Shown: positions 23,206 to 34,454 of the stretch, piece after piece | How the letters are laid out: each line of letters opens with the position of its first letter | Numbering within the stretch: the stretch's first letter is position 1 | Source of the DNA: Candidula unifasciata | Lineage: Eukaryota; Mollusca; Gastropoda; Stylommatophora; Geomitridae | Direction: 5' to 3' | NCBI GenBank assembly: GCA_905116865.2 | Contig: CAJHNH020004835.1 | Coordinates: 177,107-241,106 of the forward strand | DNA: 64,000 nt | The notes under the pieces: generated by a model | Seen by the model: the letters and a program-made list of their open reading frames with translations, nothing else | The model's database searches: none | What the model was told of the DNA's origin: nothing | Program-made: the position numbers and the translations under genes

Positions 23206-23300
23206 TCTATAGGTTGAAGAAGTGACAGATTTAGCTCAGGAGAAAGGCAGACAGAGGTTGGTGGAAGAACATGCAAAAACAATGGAGAAAGGAGCAGACA
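22200..23300. repeat. About 104-bp minisatellite containing GACA tracts, about 10 units
   Basis: Each unit has AAGACAGCTACAGGTTGAAG, AAGTGATAGATTTAGCTAAG, GCAGACAGAGGTTGGTGG, AAGAACATGCAAAAACAATG and a (GACA)3-6 tract of variable length. The internal tract length sets the unit length (104-108 bp). The array continues directly from the GACA microsatellite. Confidence 0.93.
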
Positions 23301-24080
23301 CTGGTCTGAAAAAAGACAGATGATGATACACAGCTGGGAGAGACAGACAGACAAGGGTCGCAAGAGGAACAGATACACACAGCTAGGGAATTGGGCCGAC
23401 AGACACATGTCGGAACAGAGAAGACATACATGGTTGGGGAAAGGGATAGACAGACACATGTCGGAACAGTCGTACAAACACAGCTAGGAAAATGGACAGA
23501 CTGACACATGTCGGAACAGAGACAGGTTTACGCAGGCAGGGAAAGAGACATTAGGACAGACATATTTTGGAACAGAGACAGGTATACGCAGGCAGATAAA
23601 GAGACAGTAGGACAGACATATTTTGGAAGAGGGACAGACTTAAACGGCTAGGAAAGAAACAGTCATACAAATAGGGAACAAGACAGATAAACAGACACGG
23701 GTCTAAGAAGAGGCCGGATTATAGAACTAGAGAAAGAGACAGACATACAGTTAAAAGCAATGCTACTGAAATGGCCAGATATATACAGCTAGGGAAATAG
23801 ACAGACGTGTACTGCTAGGGTCTAGGATAGACGTGTACAGATGGGAAAGAGACAGATGTGAACAGCTGGTGACATGGCCAGACAAACACACCAGAGAAAG
23901 AGTCAGACAAGCACATCTAGGAAATGAGACAGACATCCTTAGCCAGAGAAAGGGATAGACAAGCGCAGCTACGGAAAGAGACAAACAAGCACAGCCAGAG
24001 AAAGAGATAAAGAAGTGCACAGCTACAGAAAGAGACAGATGTGCACACCTACAGAAAGGGACTCGCACAGCCAGGTAAAA
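23301..24080. repeat. Degenerate GACA/minisatellite relics
   Basis: Loosely repeated phrases (ACAGACACATGTCGGAACAG, AGAGACAG, CAGCTAGGGAAA) at irregular spacing look like an aged continuation of the arrays to the left. Confidence 0.7.
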
Positions 24081-24084
24081 AAAA

Positions 24085-24140
24085 AAGTTCTGCAAGACAC
24101 TGCAACCCAAACGTTTGAGAACCAGTATCTCAAGCCAGCA
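24085..24140 (-). mobile_element. Possible hAT terminus relic
   Basis: GCAACCCAAACGTTTGAGAA followed by CCAGTATC is the complement of a TACTGGTTCTCAAAC-type terminus. Only the end is seen. Confidence 0.3.
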
Positions 24141-24890
24141 ATTACAAACCACCCGCCAGCCAGCAGCAGATAGCACATTCTAGCACGCCCCCTACCGGTG
24201 AAACGGCTTCTCCTGCCCCCAGTGACCTCCAGAAGAGTTGTGAGAAAAGGCTTTTTTTTTTTTTAAACGGGTAATGGGCAGGCCCTTGACTCGACAACTT
24301 GAATCGCTGTAGTCGCTACACGCTACACACAATATGGCCGGGGATTTATGGCTCGCCACCATTAAAACTGTCCTATAAATACATTTGCTGTTACATTATT
24401 AAAGCTGTCCTAACCTTCGGGTCATCGTCATGTCATCGTCAATTTCCACAACAATTTATGAATGAGAGTCAGAGAAGGATGGGGATAAGGCATATTTCGG
24501 GGTTCTCTGTTGGGAGGTAAGATACAAGACATAAGCATGCTGTGAGAGTGACGTGCGTTTGGAGAGGGCTAAATGTAAGAAAGTAGAAAGTCCTGCGTGC
24601 AAACGTGTGACCTTTTTTAATAAAGCTGGTTAATTTGTTTTCAGTAAACAGTCAACATGGGATTTGAAATTTACTGAGCTCCCGGGTCCCTTCCGCACCC
24701 CCCCCCCCCCCCCACCACCAGAGGCCGCCGTTTTTAAAAACTGGTCTAAACAGATTGGGGGGGGGGGCAAGGCGTTACGCTTGTATTCGCTATTTAACAA
24801 ACCCGTTATCACGTTCTGTTGTGGTCTGAATGAATGGACTGTCATCACTGCACTCGGGACATTCCCACATGTGCTTCGTCTCCATCCTCA
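24140..24890. other. Unassigned stretch
   Basis: Runs of T (24252-24264), C (24699-24714) and G (24758-24767). No gene recognised. Confidence 0.4.
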
Positions 24891-24894
24891 GCAG

Positions 24895-25375
24895 CCAACC
24901 AAGAGTCGACATGCTAACAGTACCAGTTACAGCCTGATTAAAAGTCCGCCTATGTTTCTCCGTCAGGTTCCAGAACCTCTACTAGCTCCCTGTTGGATTA
25001 ATCTTTCAATGTATGGATTCTCTGTCGGTTCCAACGCCCAGTCCAATTCATCCGAGAAGCCAAGAAAGGTGGCTGGATACACACATACCAAATTCTCTCC
25101 TCAAGATTCGCTTCATCGCCTCTCTAGAGATGCACATAGTATTATATTCAGACTAAGGACAGGGCCCAACAGACTTCGTCAACATATGTTCAAACTTTTC
25201 GGTGCAGGAATAAGCAGACATGACCCTGCAACTTGGCATCCAAAAATGCTGAGCATGTGCTCCAACACTGTCAAATGTATGCTGACAACAGAGACGCAAG
25301 CTGGCCTGTTCCGAACACAATAAAGGCAAAACTGTATGGTACCCGAGAAGATGGACTACACGATAGATAACTTTC
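24895..25375 (+). pseudogene. LINE ORF2 C-terminal remnant
   Basis: The frame at about 25100-25225 reads SIIFRLRTGPNRLRQHMFK, which aligns with TTIFRLRTGHCRLNYHMHK in the LINE remnant at 60405-61865. After a frameshift near 25225, the +1 frame continues ASKNAEHVLQHCQMYADNRD and then ASWPVPNTIKAKLYGTRED, matching the Cys/His-containing tail (HILQTC-like) that follows RNase H in such LINEs. Reverse transcriptase and most of RNase H are absent. A (GAA)n array starts about 45 bp after the end. Confidence 0.7.
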
Positions 25376-25421
25376 ACAAAGGCTACCGGCCTCCTGATAT
25401 AAGTTTTTTGACAGAAGGGTC

Positions 25422-25641
25422 GAAGAAGAAGAAGAAGAAGAAGAAGAAGAAGAAGAAGAAGAAGAAGAAGAAGAAGAAGAAGAAGAAGAAGAAGAAAAAG
25501 AAGAAGAAGAAGAAGAAGAAGAAGAAGAAGAAGAAGAAGAAGAAGAAGAAGAAGAAGAAGAAGAAGAAGAAGAAGAACAAGAAGAACAAGAAGAAGAAGA
25601 AGAACAAGAAGAAGAAGAAGAAGAAGAACAAGAAGAAGAAG
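25422..25641. repeat. (GAA)n microsatellite, about 220 bp
   Basis: Near-perfect AAG triplets with scattered AAC and AAA. A homopurine tract that could form triplex (H-DNA). It follows the LINE remnant and precedes a family A fragment. Confidence 0.98.
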
Positions 25642-25829
25642 CCTATGTACACTTTATCAAAATAGCTCAACGCCCAGAAGGGGAAAAGGGGGGGGGGGGG
25701 GTAGCAGCCAGTCAGCCTGCTCATTACCCAGCACACACGGATACCTATTGTTTACAGATAAGCAGGCAACATATGCGTCTGGTACAATACATCGGATTTC
25801 AGCAAACTCCTAAAAAAATTCGTATTTTT

Positions 25830-25905
25830 ACAAGATGCTTGTATGCGGCGATGGGTCTATTCTTTTTGCTCCCAAAATATACACCGGGAACCCACCTAGG
25901 AATAA
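25830..25905 (-). repeat. Family A fragment, copy 10 (5' end only)
   Basis: ACAAGATGCTTGTATGCGGC, GATGGGTCTATTC and ACCGGGAACCCACC match the 5' end of family A on minus. The rest is missing. Confidence 0.6.
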
Positions 25906-26203
25906 AGAATAAGTAGGGGGGCTACCTACCATCACTCCCTTGGGTACAACTTTCTCTCAGCCCGGCCCAGGACAGCAGACAACAGCGCACTGAGACACAC
26001 GGCTCGGCGCGTACCTCTGGTGTCTGCCGGAAGCCCCAGCTACATCACTAACTCTCGCCTTGGGTGGCCGGATGTGCTGGGCTAGTCATGGAAGCCGGCC
26101 GGCTGGTTGTTGGAGTAGCTGACACCACGTTGTCATGTTTTCTTCTGGAGCAGTTTAACCATCAGAGAATGTGTGTATGGAACACTCAATTTCGTTATTG
26201 AAA
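25906..26203. other. Unassigned stretch
   Basis: No gene or repeat recognised. Confidence 0.35.
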
Positions 26204-26972
26204 AATGTCGGCTCTCCTTCGAACGGCATCATAATATTATGGCGGCCATATAATATCCGAACGGGGCTCAGGCATATCTAAAATACGGACTTTCTGCCAA
26301 GGAACAAATCGCGGCAAAACTAGGAATACTTGACAAAATCAACATTGCACACGGTAGTAGCAGACGATAAATACCGACCGTTGACAATTTCGAGCGTTTC
26401 TGCAGACGATACTAGCAGACGATAATAGCGACCGTTGACTATTTCGAGACATTACAGACGATGAAAGCGATATAGCGGGTAGACCACGCTCTCCAACGCA
26501 GATTAGCAATACTGTTCGTCCGATTGAGGATTTAGCACCGGTAGATATCAGACCTGCCGACCTGTATCCTCACACTTTTCAGCATGCGCAAAACGCGATT
26601 AAACTTACTGCCGAGTGTATACCACGCGCCGCTACGCGGGGCGCGGTAGGGGGCTAAACTAGGTGCCTGGGACTCACAAGCAAATTAGTTGGAGGAAGTT
26701 GCAGGAGATGCGGTAGCTGCTGCTCGTGAGTCCCAGCCATCTAGTTTAGCCCCCACCGCGCCGAGCGTAGCTGCGCTGGGGATAGAGTCGGCGGTGAGGT
26801 ACAGTCACAGAAACAGGTCCGCAAGTAACATATCGCTGAGACCCTGTTAGAGCATTTGTTTCGTTATATGGAGCCGACATATTTTAAATAAAACTGAGCC
26901 CCATTCGGATATTTTGGATATTTTATGGCCGCCATAATATTATGATGCCGTTAGAAGAAGAGCCAAATGTCT
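26204..26972. mobile_element. Non-autonomous DNA transposon with long, nested inverted repeats
   Basis: The terminal inverted repeats share AACGGCATCATAATATTATG and GCGGCCAT, then ATATCCGAA(C/T)GGGGCTCA. They span about 26204-26285 and 26878-26972, with the outer TGTCGGCTCT..TTC also matching imperfectly. Inside, two near-direct copies of AGCAGACGATAA with ACCGTTGAC lie at about 26358-26440. A second inverted repeat (26625-26780) lies inside the first. No transposase frame is visible. The superfamily is unknown and target duplications are not clear. Confidence 0.72.
26625..26780. repeat. Inverted repeat (about 58-bp arms, about 38-bp loop)
   Basis: Left arm 26625-26682 and right arm 26721-26780 pair as GCGCGGTAGGGGGCTAAACT / complement of AGTTTAGCCCCCACCGCG, extending through CTGGGACTCAC(A/G)AGCA and the GCTACGC blocks. 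RNA from this region would fold into a long GC-rich hairpin. Confidence 0.85.
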
Positions 26973-27018
26973 ATCTCTCTCTATGTTTTTCTCTATGTTT
27001 CTCTCTTTCTCTACCAAA

Positions 27019-27023
27019 CTCTT

Positions 27024-27060
<37 letters not shown>
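27019..27060. repeat. (CT)n microsatellite
   Basis: Short CT tract within a CT-rich stretch (26970-27060). Confidence 0.95.
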
Positions 27061-27113
27061 CACAAACGTTCCAACGGTTCCACGACACGTGCAGTTAAAT
27101 CAAATCTAAAGCA

Positions 27114-27225
27114 AGAATATCCAGAAACCATGAGCTGTTAACCCTTTTGCACAGTAATATGGATATCGTAACCCTTTGGCCTTGATTACATGATAGGTAC
27201 CGTAAATCTGGGAGAAATGTGGCGG

Positions 27226-27291
<66 letters not shown>

Positions 27292-27384
27292 CTACCCCCG
27301 GGCGTGAAACCTGACCACAAGAAGTTCGTCACCCGGTCACCGCGAAGTCAGGTTTAGCCAACTACGCTAGAGAGCCGGGTTAAG
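27114..27384 (-). repeat. SINE family B, copy 3, with internal (TG)n expansion
   Basis: The complement of the SINE at 20805-21021: TATCCAGAAACCATGAGC, GGTACCGTAAATCTGGGA, GAAACCTGACCACAAGAAG and CTACGCTAGAGAGCCGGG. A (TG)n tract of about 65 bp at 27225-27290 sits where other copies have only GTGGCTTTTCTGCC, so the microsatellite arose inside this copy. Confidence 0.88.
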
Positions 27385-27888
27385 AACAGTTATCACAGTA
27401 CTGGAGGGAGTGCCTTAAACGTCCCATCTCTTTCTCTTCAGCAAAAGGCGTAATCCGTGACAAATGACAGGCCCAATGTACACAAGTAAGGGGTAACTGT
27501 CATGAAGATGACATGACGATTCCTTGGGTGAGCCCAGTACCAGAGCACTAATTACTGGCTCTGCATTTATAGAAGTCTCCTTGGATGGCGGGGAATGCCC
27601 ATGTTCTGTCCATGCTTCCCCGTAGAGGACAGACCAGTCTACTCACGCTTGCCCCGAATGAGTTCTCCAAGGGCGACCCCTGCAGACTAGGGGACACAGA
27701 AGACACCACACAAATAAGGCTACGTCATGTCTCACGAAACTATCCGGGAAGGTTAACCCGGCGAACAAATGCCAAAACAAGCCAGATGTGTCTGCTGCGA
27801 AGGCCCGCAGCTATGCTGTAAAACAGACACAACGCAATTACGTCACTTGGACGATCAACAACAAAAAACAGAAGAAGAAAACTGTGAT
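27385..27888. other. Unassigned stretch
   Basis: An open frame at 27585-27821 (+) of 78 residues has no splice or domain support. No repeat recognised. Confidence 0.35.
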
Positions 27889-28182
27889 ATCCCCCTGTAG
27901 GTTCCAGTGCCCTACTATAGGTAAAACAAGAATAGACCCACTGCCTACCTAAAAGCATTTTGTAAGAATCTACTTACTGAGAACTTTCTTCAAAGTCGAA
28001 GTGAATCTGCCTATAAGCAAGGAACCAACAATCTGCGTACAAAAAAGTGAGATTAGTAAAACGGAGGCACGTGCACTTAAGTTCTAGAACAGGACTATAG
28101 TCCAGAAGTGGACGAACAACCATAGCTTTCCACCGGAGTTTACAGCTGGTGAACGCGAAGAACGAGAAGAAAAAGAAGATAA
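27889..28182 (+). repeat. Family A dispersed element, copy 11
   Basis: From CCTGTAGGTTCCAGTGCCC to GGTGAACGCGAAGAACGAG and a short GAA tail, followed by a T run. Confidence 0.87.
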
Positions 28183-28202
28183 TTTCTTTTTTTTTTTTTT
28201 TT

Positions 28203-28660
28203 TTTTTACATTTATCTATGTAGTCTCTCAATGTATTTCTAACTTTTTTTTTTCCACTGTCATGTTAACATGTTTGCATGTCGAGATAGTGCCTGGTTCT
28301 GCGGAGAGCCGGAGCCAGCTATATTGGGTAATCTGATGCAATAAAGTATATCCTGGTAAGTGTTTAACTCGAGCACCACGGGGAGAGACTGTATCCACTG
28401 GCTGATTGTCTAGTTTTTGACAACACTCCCTATGCTCAACTATGATTCACTTTAAACTGTCGTTACTGGCACAGCCTTGTTTTAGACCTTTTGTCACTGA
28501 AGGGCCCTCTAGTACGACGCCAACGGTTCATGGTTCGTCAACTTCCATTAAAAAAACCCGCTTTTAGAAAAGGTCCTATTTTAGTTGATGTTTTGCCACT
28601 TCAAAAGCAGGCGTAAGCGATAGCAAGGAGAAGCCCGGCTGTTATGCTTTCTCCCAGTCC
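28203..28660. other. Unassigned stretch
   Basis: No gene or recognised repeat. Confidence 0.35.
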
Positions 28661-28666
28661 TGTACA

Positions 28667-28875
28667 CTAGTAAATGCGATAGAGCCAGTTTTCTTCTTGA
28701 ACAAGGTATATTAGGGCTAGCAGGTTGACTTCGTTACCTATACCAAATTGCTTGTCCACGTGGCGTGGATCGTCTCTGCACAAGCCCAGAGTTGCATAAA
28801 GCCCGAACGTCTGCAGTTCCATTGACGGCCCATACGGTTCTAAGGAGAAAAACGCCCTCGCCAAAGAAAAGGACG
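28667..28875 (-). other. Coding-like fragment of unknown origin
   Basis: The minus frame reads SLARAFFSLEPYGPSMELQT, then FGLYATLGLCRDDPRHVDKQ and FGIGNEVNLLALIYLVQEEN, ending WLYRIY and TAG. The amino-acid mix is protein-like and not low complexity. The frame is closed upstream by TGA, and no start or clear acceptor in frame was found. It could be a transposon or processed-gene relic. The plus strand also has a charged frame here (KEKNALAKEKDDVQNQIRNL), so strand is uncertain. Confidence 0.25.
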
Positions 28876-28904
28876 ATGTTCAAAATCAGATCCGCAACCT
28901 AAAA

Positions 28905-29275
28905 AAAAATTAAGAGAGAGAAAAGGAGAGAGATGGAGGATGGAATACAGAAGGGAGGAGGAAGGTAGAGAACAGAAAGTAAAAGGAAGGATGGGAGAGA
29001 GTGGGGGAGGAGAGAAGGAGAAAGAGAGGAGACAGAAAGAGAGAGAGATGTAGGAGGAGGAGAGATATAGGGGAGGAGGGAGGATGACAGGAGAGAGGAA
29101 GGCGGGAAAGAGATAGAGGCGAGAATGGAGTAGGGGAGATATAGAGGGGAGGAGGGGAGATATAGAGGGGAGGAGGGGAGATATAGAGGGGAGGAGGGAG
29201 AGACACAGAGAGATTTAGGAGGGGGAAATAGAGGGGAGGAGGAAAGGAGACATATAGGAGAGAGAACATAAAAGA
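28905..29275. repeat. GA/GGA-rich purine tract
   Basis: Irregular GAGAGG and GGAGGAGG blocks, including three GAGGGGAGATATAGAGGGGA-like units at about 29130-29195. Confidence 0.9.
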
Positions 29276-29512
29276 ATGACATCGATGATAAGAATGACAG
29301 AACTGCACCACCGAGGCATAAGAGAGACTAGCACAGAACGCAAACTACAAGTAGCTCTAGGACGTTAGTGTATAACGCTGAAAGGTGAATCTGATCACCC
29401 ACAGACATGCCCGGAGTGCCGGGAGCATAACCCAACTCATAATTCCGTATTCGTATTCTAGCAACAGCTGACTGCCCCATCTGGCTCTCCCCACTATAAA
29501 TCATCACAAGTG

Positions 29513-30110
29513 TCAGTGCCAACTTGGATATATCATGCATCTCCTCGATTTGCAATTGTCGACAGCATGTCCCAGTTCGTGTACTGACACCCCTCCATGA
29601 CACAACAAAAGGCTCTTAACAAAAAATATGTTTTGCGTTGTCTTCCTCCATCTCTGGTCCCACGGGTCTTTCCAGTGGTCATAACACGTTCCAGTCTTCT
29701 TCTTCTCACAACAAATTATGACTGTCTCTTTCTGATGTCTCATTCTTCTCACGGCTTAACCCACAACAAATTATGACTGTCTCTTTCTGGTGTCCCATTC
29801 TTCTCACGGCTTAACCCACAACAAATTATGACTGTCTCTTTCTGATGTCTCATTCTTCTCACGGCTTAACCCACAACAAATTATGACTGTCTCTTTCTGA
29901 TGTCTCATTCTTCTCACGGCTTAACCCACAACAAATTATGACTGTCTCTTTCTGATGTTTGTGATATGTGGTGATGCTTCGAAGCACCGCCTCTCTCAAC
30001 ACAAATGCGTTGCTCTTTCTGACTGTCCACGGAATTTCAAGGATTCTTTCTGTAAAACCACATCTCTGAAACCTCTCCGTTATGAATTAACAGCAACTAA
30101 TACAGCAGAA
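29513..30110 (-). pseudogene. LINE 3' remnant (same family as 38166-39218) with internal tandem duplication
   Basis: The minus frame contains CHGGVSVHELGHAVDNCKSR, matching WHGGVSAHELIHAAGDRRLW in the LINE at 38174-38644. Further upstream on minus, 29945-30105 matches the DNA of that LINE's middle (complements of CACCGCCTCTCTCAACAC and TTTCTGTAAAACCACATCTC). Between them, a 55-bp segment starting ACAACAAATTATGACTGTC is repeated five times (29708, 29763, 29818, 29873, 29928), so a coding piece became a small tandem array. Confidence 0.75.
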
Positions 30111-30445
30111 ATGTACCCACCCTCAAAGCTAGATCTGCTTTTTTAATGCCACATCAAAACCACATCCCTGTAATCTGTATAAAACCCAACGGGGTAGAGA
30201 AGACGATCCCACCTGGGACACGTTTCAAAACTACTTGGAAACAAGCAGATGCTAATTCGCTCAAGAGCGTTTTCAGCTTTGTATCAACAAATTATCACGG
30301 AGGATCGTAAAAACAGAGTCGCTTCCCTGGCTGCGGCTGGTTCAATCTCTGCTGCTGTAAACAGGCTTCTAGCCCAGCGAATCCAAAACATGCCAAGCCG
30401 AGATCATGCATCTCCATTACTGCAGCGTTATCGACCAGATGCCTG
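30111..30445. other. Unassigned stretch
   Basis: An open plus frame through 30249-30440 leads into the CT array. Codons are balanced (SAAVNRLLAQRIQNM) but no splice or domain evidence was found. Confidence 0.3.

Positions 30446-30522
<77 letters not shown>
30446..30522. repeat. (CT)n microsatellite
   Basis: Pure CT tract. Confidence 0.98.
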
Positions 30523-30523
<1 letters not shown>

Positions 30524-31160
30524 ATCACATCAATGGTTGAATACAGCATACTTCTTCTATACGAATATGATGCACAACGGCTTTAAACTTAATCAAAAAT
30601 GTTTTCTGAGCGATCTCCCTGTTTCTGATCCTTGCTTGTATTTCGGGTAATCTCCCTGTCTCCCTTAAGTAAACGCGCCTAACTGACATGAGGCTGTTTA
30701 TTCCTCTCGACGTTTTTACCGGGCCGGATATGTTTGATTTTCCCAGGCTGCAGGTAGGTAAAAGATAGCCAGCTAAACAAGTTCTGTGGTGTGAAATGCT
30801 CACTTTTAACTATCTGAAACTTTTAAAGTCGTAGTGAACAAACAACAGTGGTGGGGAGGCATTTTCTAGAGGTGTAGGGAGGAGGGGGGTGTTCAAATCT
30901 CGTTTAACTGTGTAATATTGATGACAATAATAATAACTACAATAATAAATATCAACATTATTATTAATATGATTATGACTGCGCAAAACACATGTCTGAA
31001 GCCCTTTTAAGATCCCCTGCAGTTCGACGGACTTAGGCCTTGTTTAAAAGGTTAATTATTATTATTATGTGCTGAACGACACATACTATATCTGATAACA
31101 TTTATAAACAGAGGCTTAACAACAGGAAACACTTGGGGGGGGGGGAAGAGGGGAGGGGGA
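30523..31160. other. Unassigned stretch
   Basis: AT-rich with ATTATTATT patches at 30920-30980 and 31049-31063 and a G run at 31134-31144. Confidence 0.4.
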
Positions 31161-31164
31161 GGGT

Positions 31165-31400
31165 TTAGACATACTACATCCTAAGAAGCATCTTGTGAAA
31201 GTCGACAAATTAGGGGTGTTTCCTTCAAATCCGAAGTGAATCTGTCTTGACAGGATAGGAACCAACAGTCTGCATACAAATAAGCCACATATGTAACACG
31301 AATATGCACGCAAAACTCAAGTTCCGGAACAAGACTAAAGTGGACGAAAATCCAGAACTGTTCGCAGGAGTTTACATCCGGTGAAGAAAAATAATAAGGA
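31165..31400 (+). repeat. Family A dispersed element, copy 12
   Basis: The body from CATCTTGTGAAAGTCGAC to TTTACATCCGGTGAAGAAA leads straight into a long GAA-rich array. The 5' end is missing or degraded. Confidence 0.83.
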
Positions 31401-31612
31401 GGAGGAGGAGAAGAAGAAGAAGAAGAAAGAAGAAAGAAGAAAAAAGAAAGAACGAAGACGAAGAAGAAGAAGAAGAAAAAGAAGGAGGAGGAGGGGGAGG
31501 AGAAGAAGAAGAAGAAGAAGAAGAAGAAGAAGAAGAAGAAGAAGAAGAAGAAGAAGAAGAAGAAGAAGAAGAAGAAGAAGAAGAAGAAGAAGAAGAAGAA
31601 GAAGAAGAAGAA
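31385..31612. repeat. (GAA)n array on a family A tail
   Basis: GGAGGAGGAG and AAGAAGAAG blocks, then about 110 bp of pure AAG triplets. Confidence 0.97.
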
Positions 31613-32700
31613 AATTCCCAACTATGTTGCACAAAGATGGGAGTGACATTTGGGCCACAGGTTTCTCCAAGCTGATATGTCCAGAAATCAATTCCAAGAT
31701 GAGAATACAAATGTTGGGTAAAACTGTGGCCCTCCAGGATTGATGTCCGAACTATTCACACCCCACGGATCACAACTGAAGCAATCAAGTAAACGTCAAT
31801 GACCCTTTTGCATCGAGCGTGCTGGGCATGGGCTAGCCAACCACCTCGTCCCCCCCCCCTTATCACACACGTCCGCGCGCGCACAGGTACACACTCACTG
31901 TACATTCAATGAATCAAGACCAGCGCACGGGAAGGTACTGTGTTTATTTCAGCACAAGTCGACGAGCTCAGAACACTTCACACCCACATAACAATTGAAG
32001 ACCGCAATTACAGTTAACACTGGATGGCCAAGTGCGTGGCAAAACTGAGCTATCTGCAAACTAAGACTCGATGTCCGGAAGGCTTTACTCTCTTGTATCT
32101 TCTCTTGTCCCGCCTCCCCCCTCTCTCGGTTGATAATTACTTTCACACAGATTTTCTTATCCTGCCAGTCTTCACCTTTACATCATTTACCTGTTATTAT
32201 TATCATCATCATTATGTAGCAGGTCCTCTGTCCCTCTCGCCAGCTATCCCGTCTCGTGTACTTTCATATCCAAAGAATCACATATCACAAGTGCCTATCT
32301 TCATTTACTTGTTTGCAAGCCCCCCCCCCCCCCCCCCTTCTTAAGAAAACAAGGTGCCGGTACTCGCCACAAAAATAGTGCCGAGTGGTTACATAATTAT
32401 TCTTAAGAAAAGGCGCGGATACTGTCAGCAGAAACAAGCAACGCCGTGCCTATAGTCAACAACTGTTCTACAGAGGAAATAGATAGAGCGCTGTATACCC
32501 AGCCTGGTTATTGTCTCGACAGCCGCCGAGTCGGACCAGACATCAGCGGTACAGAAAAAAAAAACTTGTCACCAGGTTTCAGCACACAGCATCGGCGTCA
32601 TGCCACGGGGTTTTATCCTACACCGCTCGGTCTATTTCGGCAGAAAGATAGTCAACTCCGTAGCTTCACACACACATACGCACACACACATAGATACATA
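31613..32700. other. Unassigned stretch
   Basis: C runs at 31850-31858 and 32321-32337. No gene or recognised repeat family. Confidence 0.4.
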
Positions 32701-32707
32701 GTCAGAC

Positions 32708-32831
<124 letters not shown>

Positions 32832-33615
32832 CGCTGTTAAAACATGGCATGAGAGAGCACGTGTATCAACAATGCTTGCTAGTGCCGAGATAGAAGGCAG
32901 TGGACGGGCGAGACGACCAACGCTACGGACTATAAGAAAAATAGCTCAGGCCTTTCGCCCCAGCTTCCTGGATTGGGAAAAAAAATCAATAATCGTTGTG
33001 GTCTCCGGTCTCCCCAGAAAGTCAACATTTGCTGGCCTATAAATTGCAACCAAACCCCTGTACGCACACACACGCTGGCACACGTCGAAACACCAACACT
33101 ACATACAACATTATCGACTTTCATTGCCGCATATCGACTCGACTATCAACTGATTGAAGAGAAAGCGGGCAGGGGGATGAGACACAACCCTAGGGACATA
33201 CGGCAAGTGTTGACACTTAGCTAGAGTCCCTCTCGCCAGCTGATCTCACTGGCGTAATCACATGCATGCGCACATGCTCGCACGCACGCTCGCAGGCACC
33301 CGGACGCTATTATTCATGAGATCTGACATCTTGTATGCAACACGGCCTCTCTTGAGAAAGCTGGTTGGGTGTAGGAAATCTCCGGTCGTTACCAGATCCC
33401 GGCACGGAGGGTGTTCTCTTGTTAAGTGCCTCTCTCTTTTCAGGGTTGCCTTGGTCTCAGAGAGCCTCCAACAACGTTCGCTTTAACGTAAAGCAGCACA
33501 CCGCTCAGAGGGTTGACAGCATCTTAACCATGAATCTGCTCAATACCACGCTCACCTAAATATTCTAGTCAAGGAAGATTTGTATCGGATACGGCTAGCC
33601 TTATATAAGATATAA
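32832..33615. other. Unassigned stretch
   Basis: Several 60-80-residue open frames, none with support. A polypyrimidine-AG (CTCTCTCTTTTCAG) at about 33428-33441 resembles an acceptor on plus, but no bounded exon was resolved. Confidence 0.35.
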
Positions 33616-33619
33616 AGAT

Positions 33620-33722
33620 GTTGACATATGAAAAGTTTAATGAAATTATGGGGAAATATGAAAAGTTTAATGAAATTATGGGGAAATATGAACAGTTTAA
33701 TAAAATTATGGGGAAAATTGGA
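33620..33722. repeat. 30-bp tandem repeat, 3 units
   Basis: ATATGAAAAGTTTAATGAAA followed by TTATGGGGAA at about 33626, 33656 and 33686. Confidence 0.93.
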
Positions 33723-34454
33723 CATCAACTTCAGACATAGAAACGAAGCCACGGTAGAACCGCCACGTATTCTAAGAGATGGTTAAAAGAGGCCAGAAAC
33801 TTTTCTTTTAAAGATTACCGAAAACCAACATAGGACAATCAATGCCACACAGCTTGGATAAGTGAAAGCAGAATCCCCCTGCCCACCTTGACCATATTTT
33901 CTGTGCGTGTCCGCCGTTAAAAAGGACTAGTACACACAAAAGCTGTGATGTGTATGTGCTGTTTCGTTTCACGAGAAACTAATCTTAATGTATGCTCAGA
34001 AATCGCTGATCTCCGCTCTGAACGGGTAAACAGCATTTCGCCTGCCTCACCCTGATAACACATCTGCGCATTCCGGAGTAAAAGGCAAAGAACGAGCAGA
34101 CTAGCTGGCAAGTTAGGCATCAATAGGCGTACATACGGGAGGAGACATGGACATACCTGATATAGTTCAGGCTGTTAGGTAACGGCGAATTTTTAAGGAG
34201 AACCCGACAACATGATCTGGGAGTAAAGACTGGCAAGCATGTCTTAAGACTTTTTAATATCATTTTTGAAGACACTATTTAAATCCAACTAAGTCAGCCA
34301 AGTCCTATCTAGTGGAGGTTAGAGGGGAAGCCAAAACCGCTTAGGAGTCAGCGATTTGAACGAAGTTGCCTATGTGTGTGTTCAGGGGACCCAAGAATCC
34401 CCCACCCCTCTCAATTCCCTGATTTAGAAGGGGAGGGGTGTAAATTCCCTGACC
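33723..34454. other. Unassigned stretch
   Basis: No gene or recognised repeat. Confidence 0.4.
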
